Source: Anaspis maculata (Eukaryota > Arthropoda > Insecta > Coleoptera > Scraptiidae). From it: a DNA stretch of 64,000 bases. The stretch is from assembly GCA_949128115.1 (NCBI GenBank), contig OX421965.1, forward strand, positions 56,972,012 through 57,036,011. Direction: 5' to 3'. Position numbers and translations under genes: made by a program. Shown in pieces: positions 54,634 through 64,000 of the stretch. Each line of letters opens with the position of its first letter. The first letter of the stretch is position 1. The notes beneath the pieces were generated by a model, which saw only the letters and a program-made list of their open reading frames with translations, did no database searches and was not told the DNA's origin.

Positions 54634-56895
54634 AAATAGTATTTTATGTTACTAGCGCTGAAAACCGGGCATAGCATAACGAACGTGAATGCAGCTCGAG
54701 GCCCTAGGCCGAGAGCTGCATGTAAGAGAGTTATGCTATGCCGTTTTCAGCGCGAGTAGCATACATCGTTTTTCGTGCTGCTTTTAACAAAATTACAATA
54801 AAATAAGACCATATCGCAATAGGCGATTTACATTTAAAAAACGCAACCTGGTGTAGAGCTCGGTACTTGATCGTTTTTGAGAGGAACACATACGCCGACG
54901 TCTAGTAGCCTAGGTGGGCACTAGTGGATACCTGCAATACCCACATTATTGACATGGAAATTTGACAATTAGAAATAATGTGAAAAAGGGTTTGCATTTG
55001 TGTCTCTAATTTCATGTTATGGTTAGCATTTTTAGCAGGCTTATAGTAGATCCAGCCCCAGAGGTGCGCAGCTGGAAGACTACGCCTCCAGCAATGCACT
55101 ACATTGTGGTAAAAAAAAAGACAACGTTTACGTCCCGAACACAAAGGTAGCTACGGCGAGCTTATTAGAATGAAAAATGCGGATCTCCAGCTGAGGTCCA
55201 CGCAGAAAATCTTTAGAAAAAAGCGAGCAAAAAAGGTAGGTGGTGGTTGACTCTGCACGGCCAGCCCGAGGTGATTTTTTCTTGGCTGGTCGACGGGCTT
55301 GTGTTTCCCTCCGTGCGGATGTGACAGTTTGTTGCTCTTCCTTTGGGCGAAACCTATGGATGATTTGAAGAAAGGTCTGCGACGACGCCGGTCATCAACA
55401 TGGGGCCCAATAAACAGCTTACGGGGTCCCAAGGGCTCATAGAAACAAAAGTTTGCTTGTAGTGGACTGCACAAGACAGCAAAGTGTCAGTTTTGACGCG
55501 CCACCAATTGACGTAACAGCCGCCGTTACCTGCGGCAACTTCCACCTCTTCTGACAATTAATTCGCTAAAACTTCCTCGACGGAGCGGCCATTTTCTCCA
55601 ATAAGGTCAATCGCCTATAATCATTGGACAAAATTTCAAGTTGGTACTTCTGCCATTTATCACCAAGGCACAAGGCATAAATACCTACTAGATGCAGATT
55701 TTCGTGTGTCAAATGTCGATTTGAAGAATTGCGTCCTATGATTGATTTTTCTTGCTTGAAACCGCCCTCCCCCTCCCCAATTAGAAGGGCCACCCCCCAA
55801 AAATCCCGAAATCACTGAGCTCTAGTTTTTTGTGTGACGACGAAACACAGAAAATGGCATAAATTATTCACTTTTAAACCTTCGCGCCACAAAACGTCAA
55901 AAATCATCCTGCAATTTTGCCAACAGCTATTAGAAAAATGACCCTAAAATGTCAATATTCAAAATAATTATTTATAATTTCAACTGATTTAAACCGAAAA
56001 TTTCAAGCTATAACATTGGAGACGTGATCTCTCTTGAATTGTGAATGATTCTGCGAGGTTAGTTTATTTTTCACGTGTATTTTTTACTTTGCCGCTCTAG
56101 ATCTTTATCTGAATATTACAGTGCAGTATACCGAGCGTATATTGTCATTTTCGGTTATGGCAGCACGAAATAGTATTTTATGTTACTAGCGCCGAAAACC
56201 GGGCATAGCATAACGAACGTGAATGCAGCTCGAGGCCCTAGGCCGAGAGCTGCATGTAAGAGAGTTATGCTATGCCGTTTTCAGCGCGAGTAGCATACAT
56301 CGTTTTTCGTGCTGCTTTAAATAAAATTACAAATAAATGAGATCATATCGCAATAATCATTGGAATAAATTTCAAGTTGGTACCTCTGCCATTCATCACC
56401 AAGGCACGAGGCATATACCTACTAGATGCAGATTTTTGTGTGTCAAATGTCGATTTGGAAAATTGCGTCCTATATTTTAATTTTCTTGCTTAAAACCGCC
56501 CTCCCCCTCCCCAATTAAAAGGGCCATCCCTCAAAAATTCCGAAATCACTGATTGTGTGACGACGAAACACAAAAAATAGCATAAATTAATCACTTTTAA
56601 ACCTTCGCGCCACAACACGTCAAAAATCATTCTGCAATTGTATCAACAGCTATTAGAAAAATGACCCTAAAATATCAATTGTCAAAGTGATTATTTAAAA
56701 TTTTAACTGATTTGAACCGAAAATTTCAAGCTCTAACATTGGAAACGTGATCTCTCTTGAATTGTGAATGATTTTGCGAGGTTAGTTTATTTTTCACGTC
56801 TATTTTTTACTTTGCCGCTCTAGATCTTTTTCTGAATATTACAGTGCAGGATACCGAGCGTATATTGTCATTTTCGGTTATGGCAGCACGAAAAA
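54634..56895. repeat. Tandem duplication (~730-bp unit) with long hairpin at each unit start
   Basis: Unit 1 (54634-56167, about 736 bp after removing the inserted element) and unit 2 (56168-56895, 728 bp) are about 90% alike. Each opens with a ~130-bp hairpin: AGCGCTGAAAAC and GGCATAGCATAACG pair with GTTATGCTATGCC and GTTTTCAGCGC, around CAGCTCGAGGCCCTAGGCCGAGAGCTG. Each continues with GGTAC-TCTGCCAT, CCGCCCTCCCCCTCCCCAAT, CACGTCAAAAATCAT and GCAGCACGAAA. Non-coding. Confidence 0.88.
54821..55616 (-). mobile_element. 797-bp DNA element, AGGCGATT family (copy B)
   Basis: This is an inverted copy of 36303-37099 with the same ends (AGGCGATT / AATCGCCT) and AT on both sides. It interrupts unit 1 of the tandem duplication. 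The uninterrupted partner at 56344-56360 reads ATCGCAATAATCATTGG, so the insertion point and the 2-bp duplication are directly visible. Its frame (55151-55474, minus) matches copy A over most of its length but with an internal deletion (KPVDQP then directly RKNHLGL). Confidence 0.88.
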
Positions 56896-57223
56896 TATGT
56901 AACTGTTGTCACAGTTTCAAAAGGATTCACCCAAAGCTGAGAGGTATACAGACAGACACTGACACTTTACAGGCTACTTTTGAAGCATGATTCAAAAGTA
57001 ACTTTCTCTACCTAGGACGGTCAAAACTTTACAGGACTCAATTTGGTCTTTACTTTGGAAATGCGTAGTTCATGTCAAAATGACATTGCCTAATTTTATT
57101 TCATTGACTTTTTCAATTACGAGTACGGTTTCAACTCAATGCAGTTGGGGGTAGGTACATAGCACAGGATACTGTTTGAAGTTTGAAAATTTGCGCACGG
57201 GTTCCTCCCAATTTGCCCAATAG
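56896..57223. other. No supported gene
   Basis: A short palindrome TACTTTTGAAGCATGATTCA AAAGTA occurs at about 56977. Nothing else is recognised. Confidence 0.4.
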
Positions 57224-57450
57224 CATACCTAAAGTCCCCTGAAATCCCATGTCATCTCCATCGGGTTTTGGCTCTTGTTTGAACTGAGACCTGATGAAGC
57301 CAACATGGTACCTTAGAGGACTTTTAATACGTTATAGAGCATATCGAAGAAAGTCACTCCACTCACACTCAATTTTCAAGCCTAAATTGTTTTTTAGGGT
57401 AGGTATTATGGAAAAATCATGTCACTTACAGCCTTTTTCAAGTCAAAATC
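57224..57450. repeat. Diverged ~160-bp monomers related to the 11.75-13.89 kb palindrome
   Basis: CATACCTAAAGTCC...GAAATCCCATGTC...CATCGGGTTTTGGC at 57224 parallels the monomer CATACTGAAAGTCC...GAAATCCTATGTC...CATCGGTTTTTGGC. ATGAAGCCAACATGG...GGACTTTTAATACG at 57294 and TGTCACTTACAGCCTTTTT at 57420 are inverted monomer pieces. A further fragment (GGGGCTTTTGATATAATGTT) is near 58222. Confidence 0.6.
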
Positions 57451-57720
57451 TTATTGCCCTTATTGTCGTGACTTATGCACAGCTAAAATTGGAAGAGGTG
57501 ATTGGAAACGCATGCATTCTGCTATGAGTACTAAGTTTATTAAAGTGCTATGAAACCTTAAACATAAATGCATTTATTTATTAGAACATATAAGTAGATA
57601 TACACTTTGCGGAAAGCCGCTAGTAGATAACGCCGCACGGGTGTCTCACCTATGAGTACCCTCGGAGAGCACATATAGGAAAGTCTTGGACCGTTGGATC
57701 ATCGAGCCTTTGCCTCGAAT

Positions 57721-57772
57721 GCTTCAGCACTGATGAGACCCAAACAGGTCGAAACACGTGTCTGCTGGATTT
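57721..57772 (+). ncRNA. Hammerhead ribozyme, type I, complete core
   Basis: CTGATGA (57730-57736), stem II GACC/GGTC (57737-57740 with 57747-57750, loop CAAACA), GAAA (57751-57754), a very short stem III (AC ... GT around ACGT) and the cleavage triplet GTC (57760-57762). Stem I pairs CAGCA (57725-57729) with TGCTG (57763-57767), extended by a wobble and one further pair. All conserved core bases of the hammerhead are present, so self-cleavage after 57762 is plausible. Short-stem-III type I hammerheads are known from the terminal repeats of Penelope-like retroelements and from retrozymes. No reverse transcriptase is nearby. Confidence 0.75.
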
Positions 57773-59664
57773 CGATGGTGGTTGCTCGGTCGGTCTGATG
57801 GTCCGAGACTTCTCCTCACATTAATTATGCCTTTATTCACATTATGGCCCGCAATGAACTCAAGATAGTGAATTACACTTGAACTTGGATTTCGAGGGAC
57901 ACAGACCTCAGTCCCTTGAATAAACAATCTGAATTAACTCTCTGACTGCCGAACTGAATGAATTCCCCTGTTCAAGTCTTCGAACCTCTTTTATCGAATC
58001 ATCCGAATCAGGTCAGTGACGTAGTTATGCCTCGTGTTTCGGTAGGCACTTTCTTGCTTATTGTGCAAAACCTCTCTCTTGCCTTTCATTATTATTGCGG
58101 CAATTACTGCGTTTGCTGATTCGGACAATCCAATTACATACTAGGCTGCAGGGGCCTTTTTGTCATGTTCGATGTATGAACTTTCACCTACGGCCCTTAT
58201 GTCAATCGTGACAACATCAGGGGGCTTTTGATATAATGTTATTGAGCATATTTGAGGAAGTCCGAGTAAATACGTCAGCAAAATGTCTTCACAGGACTCG
58301 CAGGCTTCCAGGACTCGCAAATGTTATCTTGGAACATTTGCCATTTGACCCAAAGTAGATGACTATAATACTTCGTAGGAAATCGCTAGCAAACGTGAGT
58401 TTAAGTTGGGTTATGTCAAGCAGATGTCTGTGACACTTACAGGGCAGGGATGCAGTGTTGCCACATCTAGCAAAAATCAAAGTCTCACCTCTCACAACTT
58501 TTGATCTTTTTTTGGGCTCCACAGGATAAAGCCTGCCAAACTATATTCATGTAGCAATTACTGAGTCAAAATAATCAATTTTAAAAACGTATAAAAGTAC
58601 TAAGTATTAAAATGGCAGTAATTTTCTTGAAGTACCTAGTAGTCGTTAGCAGATGTTCTCCATGGTTGATGTTGCCACGGTTTACACAAACTGGTGTATA
58701 AAGCCAAACAAATGCACGGCTCGCATGCGGGACACTAATAGAGGTTCATTTTGTTTTCTTATAATGGTAAATCATAACTCTATTCTTTCGTTTTAAGGCC
58801 GCCGCCAGGATCTTAGTTCATTATTTGCTCTGATGCGGCGCACAAGAAAACCGTCTAAAATTTATGATCACTTTTTAATTCTCTTCAGTGTGCACAATAT
58901 TGATTGTTCGCTTCGACTCAACTCAACCTACATAAAAAAATATGTCACACCGATGTCAAGTTCCCATAACATGACATCGATATTGCGTTTTTCAATACCT
59001 GCGAGCACGCGTGGCAGTCAGTAATGGTATGCAATTAATTGGTTGAAAAAAGATTTGTTACAACTGGAATAAATGAGCTAACACATTTCTTTAGAGTGCT
59101 TACCTATATTCGGAATACGTATAAAACGATGCAAAGAGCTCTTTTGTCTTTGGAAAGCGTTCGACAAATTACCGGTGGCACCTTAAATTTGCAGATAGTA
59201 AATAAGAATTAGTCGGTTGGCTCCAGTCCAGATCACTTTGTAAACGTGCAATACTAAATACTGATTGCAGAAACAAGAGAAATTATGATTTCGAATTGAG
59301 CAAACCTCGTTAGTATGCATACAGGCTTAATTGTCGCGGCCATAAATATTGAATTTCAATGGAGATTACGTTGACTTGCAGTAGGTAATAATTCTGTGCA
59401 ATAAGCACATTTCCCGGGTAAATATGTCTCTAAAAAATAAAAACTAGCTGCACCTGCACAGCTGATGAACTAAGTTTACGGGACTGCAAACTTTCACTAG
59501 AGCTCGTTTCTTACAACTGACTCACAAAATGTCATTGTTTTTTTTTTCGGGACAATACATATTCTGAAATGAAATGGTTCACAGAAAACATGCTTTTTGT
59601 CGTAGTTTCGCAAAGAATGTAGTTTTTTCAGTCGTGTGTGCAACGCTCGTGAAGCATCTTCCGT
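57773..59664. other. No supported gene
   Basis: Frames at 58289-58522 (minus) and 58833-59024 (plus) have no recognised domain. TCACAGGACTCGCAGGCTTC / CCAGGACTCGCAAATG at 58289-58324 is a short tandem duplicate. Confidence 0.35.
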
Positions 59665-60615
59665 CTACGAGGGCGCAGAGCGAACATGAATGTTATTTTT
59701 TTGTAAATGCAACTTTTTTCTGGCAATTTACTCTTTTTTCTGGCAATTGCCACTTTTTTCTGGCAATTGCCACTTTTTTCTATCAATTGGCACTTTTTTG
59801 TCAATTGCGACTTTTTCCCGGCAATTGCGACTTTATTCTGGCAATTGCGACTCTTCTCTGTCAATTGCGACTTTTTAGCACATTTCGATAGAAATAGATG
59901 TTTCCGGAGAAATAGATATGGCCGGTTTGTCTGTCTGTCTGTCTGTCCGTCCGTCTGTCTGTCCGTCCGTCTATCTGTCTATTCTTCCGTCTGTCTGTCC
60001 GTGTAGAAGTTGAGAAGTTGTACTCTTCCTCGGGGAATGAAGCTAAAGCCTCAGAACTTTTTCCAATTGATAGATCAGGTTCTCAAGGGTGGCCAATGGG
60101 TAGACTGGATTTCATGGTGGTGCCGCCATCTTGGTCGCCATATCGAAATTTCTCATCAGTGAAACGATTTTCTCGGAAAATGGAACTTGCTTTTATCTCG
60201 TATGAACATTCTTACTTTCAAGCTTAGCTCCATGATTACGCCGCCATATTGAAATTTCTAATTATTGAAACGATTTTCATGAAACGTGAAACGTAGGTAC
60301 TCTTGTCTCGTATCAATCTCCTTCAGATTCATTCACTCCGAATCCGTTCTAGAAGATCATGAAATTAAGCTTAAAAATAAGAATGATCATACGAAGCAAG
60401 GGTAAGTTCCAGGTTTCAGAAAAATCGTTCCACTGATAAGAAATTTTAATATTGCCACCAAGATGGCGGCGCCACCATGAGATCCAATCTGCCTATTGGC
60501 CACCTTTGAGGACCTAGCTCTCCATCGGAAAATGTTCCAAGGCTCTAGCTTCATTCCCCGAGGAGGAGTACAACTTCTCAACTTCTACACGGACAGACAG
60601 ACAGGCGGACAGACG

Positions 60616-60654
<39 letters not shown>

Positions 60655-61490
60655 CGGCCATATGAACCGGCCATGAAATTGTTAGAAAACGTTCAAGAAC
60701 CAGTTATCTTTGTTAAAAAAAAATTATGAGAATCTGTTCACGGGACAAAAAGTTGGAAAATTTGCAGTTTTTCCAAAGGGAAAGTCTCGAAAACCGTTGG
60801 TCCAATTCCAAAAGTTTTTCCTCCAAAAATTAATTAAGTTTTTTCCTCCAACTTCATTCCCAGCACGTCTGCACCTAAAATTAATATTTTGTGGGGCTCA
60901 CCCATATGGCTCACCGCATGTCGAAGTTTCCACTGCAGTATTTTCAAATTCATGGAATGTGCAAATTTTATTTTGAAAAAATTACCGTCGGAAAACTGAA
61001 ACCGTGTCGATTTTGAAAATGAGTCTACACGACGCCCAATCCAATCTACTTTCGATATCAGTTGGAATTTTTCAAAAAAAGTCGATCCCCAAGCAGGAAT
61101 CAATTTTTGAGTGGAGTCCTGCATCAAAAGCGAGTCGTCCTGGTCAAATCACGGGCGAGAGGCCTTCTCGGGTGGCAACGGCCAGGAGAAATTTTGAAAG
61201 TTCATAACTGAAATTTTAAGTCAGTCGGATCAAGGGTTCGGCAGTTATCGTGGAAGATCACATACAGACAAACAGGCAGACACACATACAGACATCATTC
61301 TGGAAATGGTCTTAATCGTCTTGAGGGACCTCAAAATGGATATATCCGTCAAAATCTCAAAACTTTTTTTCTGCATGATTACAATACTTCCCCTTCCATG
61401 TTGGTGGGGGATCAGGAAAGAAAAGATCAATTGACAGAAAAAAGTAGCAATTACGAAAAAGAGCTCCCATGTCCGCTCTACGCCTTCGTT
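59665..61490. mobile_element. Foldback element with minisatellite arms, relative of 9541-10440
   Basis: The outer CTACGAGGGCGCAGAGCG (59665) mirrors CGCTCTACGCCTTCGTT (ending about 61490). The left arm has about nine CAATTG(C)NAC-TTTTT-CTGG units (59705-59880); the right arm retains only about two (61430-61455). Inside are two inverted modules, 59895-60270 and 60370-60665, each with GGCCGGTTTGTCTGTCTGTC, (TGTC)n, AAGTTGAGAAGTTGTACTC and GCCATCTTGG. The segment 61200-61420 shares sequence with 16130-16310. The frames with SVCLSV or TDRQTD repeats are microsatellite by-products. Confidence 0.8.
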
Positions 61491-61805
61491 TCCGTCAGGT
61501 ATTTCTTGAAGGCCATTTCCGTGATTTGAACATTCAAATTACCCACTTCACCGCTGAAATTACGGACTAAATTAAGCGGTTTATTCAAAACCGCCATCAC
61601 CAAACTGGGGAATGGTGCTATTCTGTAGTGATTTATATGGAAACTTCCCTATACATACGGGCGACAGATCCTGAATAATAATAAAACAGTGTGTCGAGTG
61701 AGCCATCCTCGCCTAACGCAATACGGGAAGTTTTGTTGGAGGGTCGTTGGAGAGTGGCGAAAATGTTCTCCAAGTTCCCAATAAGCTCCGAACTAGAACA
61801 CGGGG
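61491..61805. other. No supported gene
   Basis: About 300 bp of unique sequence between two foldback elements. Nothing is recognised. Confidence 0.4.
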
Positions 61806-63090
61806 TTAATAGCCGGTTCCACCAAAAAAAGACCAGCCTCAATTAGAGTACTTATGAGTGAATTAGCGAATTGATTATGATTAACTTTGATTTTGTGTTC
61901 CACCAAAATAGCTTATACCTTAATTAAAGTTGACTCCGCCCCTTTTCCCTAATTGAGTACTAAACCAAAATCAAACCCTGAAATAGCGCGAATTTGCGTT
62001 CCACTAGCCTCAATTAAACAATAATTGCGAATTAAATGCGATAATAAATTAATTTAGCCAGGGAGTTCAATTAACTCGCTAATTGCGGCAAATTGTTGAC
62101 ATTCCTGGCATTTATTTAGCGTTTTTTTTTGGAAATACATACCCACCCTTCTAGATCGGCAAAAATTCTTGCAGATTGGCATACGTGCCGTCGCTGTCAC
62201 CTTCCCCGAGCACTTCCAGATAATTTTCTTGGTCCTCCAGGTCCTTGGACCTTTGCTGTCGACGACCAAAGTGCAAAATTTTTGCCAGATAGGAAATATG
62301 GTTGAATAATTGGAAAACAAACCCTTATGACCTGCAAAAATTTCGTACTTTGTTCGTCCGCAGCAAAGGTCCAAGGACCTGGAGGACCACGAATATGGTC
62401 TGGAAGTGCTCGGGGAAGATGACAGCAACGGCCTGTATACCGACCTGCATGAATTTCTGCCTACCTGCAAAAATTTAGTACTTTATTCGCCAACAGCAAA
62501 GGTCCAAGGACCTGGAGGATCACGAAATTTGTCTGGGAGTGCTCGGGGAAGGTGACAGCAGCGGCCTGTATGCCGACCTGCAAAAATTTCGCACTTTGGT
62601 CGCCGACAGCAAAGGCCCAAGGACCTGGGGGATCACGAAATTTGTCTGGAAGTGCTCGGGGAAGGTGACAGCAACGGCCTGTATGCCGACCCGCAAGAAT
62701 TTTTGCCGATCTAGAAGGTATATGGTGGGGTGGGTATGTATTTCACAAAAACCTGCAGGCTTAGCTGACCTGCATTTCAGAATTCCCCCTTCATCGTTCA
62801 CAAGAAATTCACAAATCGCACCAAAACCAAAAATCAAAATTTTATTGAAGATTGACACTTGACATTGGTCATTGACACATTTGACGTAATACCCGGCGAA
62901 ATTACAGGTTTTGTTACCGACTCGTTACCAACCTAACCACGAAAAAAGCAAATAAAAGTTAATCGCGGCAATAACTAATTGAACCCCTGATTGAGCCTAA
63001 TGGAACGCAATCAAATTTAATTAGGGAATAAATTTGATTGCAGTGTTAGCTAATTGAGGCACAGCGTCTTTGTGGTGGAACTGGCTGTAA
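61806..63090. mobile_element. Foldback element with subterminal GTTCCAC repeats
   Basis: The ends AGCCGGTTCCACCAAAAAAA (61811) and TTTGTGGTGGAACTGGCT (ending about 63089) are inverted. GTTCCAC-A-...CCTCAATTA or close variants recur at 61815, 61898 and 61993 and, inverted, at about 62985 and 63060, resembling arrays of transposase-binding sites. Nested near the centre is a second inverted structure (62125-62745: ACATACCCACC...CTAGATCGGC / GCCGATCTAG...GGTGGGTATGT). It contains one inverted and three direct copies of a ~115-130-bp monomer (CAGCAAAGGTCCAAGGACCT at 62361, 62493, 62607). Frames here are repeat-derived. Confidence 0.75.
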
Positions 63091-63557
63091 GTCTCTTAAT
63101 GGCGGCCGTCGGCGGCCTGGAATTTAATAATAAAAAATTCGATTAGTACTTCACCTACCCGCATGTGACAACTGTACGGGGTAGGTGCAAATGAATTAAT
63201 GGGGCCCGCCTTATTTGTGTCCCGCCGCTCGGGCTGTCCATGGGAAGTGTTGGTTGGTAACATCCAGGACACGTTTTTGTGCATGCATGCTGAGGGATGA
63301 GAAGTGTAATTCGGGTGGATGTGTTTTTGAATGTTTTTCAATAATTCAAAAACTTCCGCCACGCTCCCGAATGTCTACTGCCTACTGGGCCATAAATAAA
63401 AGTCGCATGTTTTGTACGGGTAATTAGATTTTTTATCGCGCAAGTTTTTGAAAGCAGAATCTCAGATAGCGACGTCGAACTTTGTTGCTTGTCTTGCTAC
63501 TTTATACCCAGGTAGCAACTAGCTATACCCCCGGTCTCCACTTAGAGCGGTGAAGCT
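63091..63557. other. Single-copy non-coding sequence
   Basis: This is GC-balanced, non-repetitive sequence with GGCGGCCGTCGGCGGCC at 63101 and homeodomain-type words (ATTAAT, GTAATTAG). No supported gene. Confidence 0.3.
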
Positions 63558-64000
63558 TTATCTATTGTTCAAAGTTGGCGACGACAAAATTAGAAAAAGA
63601 AAAGTTAGACATACTTTAGTGTAGCACACCTGATAGTTTTGCACTGAAAAATAGTTCAGAAACATCTCAAACATTAGAGGAAGTCCGGTCAGAACCAGTC
63701 TTTTTGCTTTCGTAGTCCTTGGTTGTCGTGAGGGTTTAAACTGCATACGAATTACTTGTTTCATTTGTTCCTGGCGCCTCAAGTCACACCACACCCTCTC
63801 GTTTCCGAAGTGTATCCAGAAAGCATCAGTAATTATTGTATTGTACTGCGTACTACTTGATACACGTCTATTATCATTCCGCCCTTGGATATTCGCTAGC
63901 TCAACTTCGTCGATCATCGCTGTTGACGCCGTGAATTGAAATCTCGTGTCGGTCGGTTCGTCTGTGCTTATATACACCGACTGTTGCCTTCGGGTACATC
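63558..64000 (-). mobile_element. LTR-like promoter region, cut by the window edge
   Basis: On the minus strand GTCGGTGTATATAAGCACAG (about 63966-63985) is followed by CGAACCGACCGACACGAG. This matches the promoter of the LTR at 17553-18297 (TATATAAGCAC-GACG-CCGACCGACAC, then an AT-rich ATTTCAATTCA versus TTTTAAATTCA). The downstream minus-strand frame (63558-63977, 139 codons, including MIDEVELANIQGRNDNRRVS and WIHFGNERVWCDLRRQEQMK) has no recognised domain. It may be LTR leader or the start of an element-encoded protein. Upstream sequence lies outside the window. Confidence 0.45.

Noticed and set aside
59574..60006. 105- and 99-codon frames with FWQLPLFSGN and SVCLSVCLSV repeats
   Set aside because: Same minisatellite and a TGTC microsatellite; repeat by-products.
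62054..62862. Frames of 107-138 codons on both strands
   Set aside because: They run through ~115-130-bp monomers present in both orientations; translations mirror the repeat.

Overview
This window looks like a non-coding, repeat-dense stretch of an arthropod nuclear genome, most likely an insect. The signs are AT-rich sequence with very frequent TACCTAC/GTAGGTA words, GT-AG splice signals, a tRNA-derived SINE, remnants of LINE, LTR, Tc1, hAT, piggyBac-like and Transib-like elements, and Penelope-style hammerhead ribozyme motifs. A hemipteran is my guess, held with low confidence. There is no prokaryotic gene density, no operon, no CRISPR array and no intact long ORF. The longest open frame that is not repeat-derived is about 140 codons and I do not recognise it.

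Layout. 1-7.2 kb: a palindromic (foldback) element (764-1768) abuts a 5.4 kb element with roughly 350-bp inverted arms (1774-7190). That larger element encloses two exon-like segments with consensus splice sites (4331-4412, 4886-5052), a 1.1 kb palindrome and two MITEs. 7.36-7.65 kb: the 3' end of a gene for a cysteine-rich CXC-type (tesmin/TSO1-like) protein, the best protein-coding call here. 8.0-10.4 kb: tandem repeats and a foldback element with minisatellite arms. 11.6-13.9 kb: a decayed hammerhead ribozyme next to a 2.1 kb palindrome built of ~160-bp monomers. 14.5-18.3 kb: SINE body fragment, two MITEs, a 1.6 kb inverted-repeat element and a probable solo LTR with a TATA promoter. 18.3-30 kb: mostly featureless, with three MITEs, a degenerate recombinase-type fragment (minus strand), a TATA promoter plus signal-peptide first exon (26.24-26.37 kb) and a nearly full-length SINE. 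30.6-33.5 kb: a nested foldback containing a Tc1-type transposase relic. 36-37 kb and 54.8-55.6 kb: two inverted copies of one ~797-bp element; the second copy sits inside a tandem duplication whose partner preserves the empty insertion site. 38.8-42.8 kb: a large inverted repeat holding a hAT-type element with a perfect 8-bp target duplication. 43.6-46.7 kb: a foldback with a LINE reverse-transcriptase tail remnant in its spacer. 48.8-51.7 kb: a foldback interrupted by a Transib-like element with RSS-like ends. 53-54 kb: a near-perfect miniature palindrome and a piggyBac-like MITE. 57.2-57.8 kb: diverged ~160-bp monomers followed by a hammerhead ribozyme with a complete core. 59.7-63.1 kb: two further foldbacks. 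63.56-64 kb: a second LTR-like promoter on the minus strand, cut by the window edge.

The genes here do not work together as a system. The unifying theme is palindromic transposable elements inserted into one another. The most unusual signals are the Transib-like element with RSS-like termini, the hammerhead ribozymes beside ~160-bp repeat arrays, and the filled/empty site pair at 54.8/56.35 kb. No homology search was possible, so family names rest on terminal sequence, target duplication and short protein motifs.
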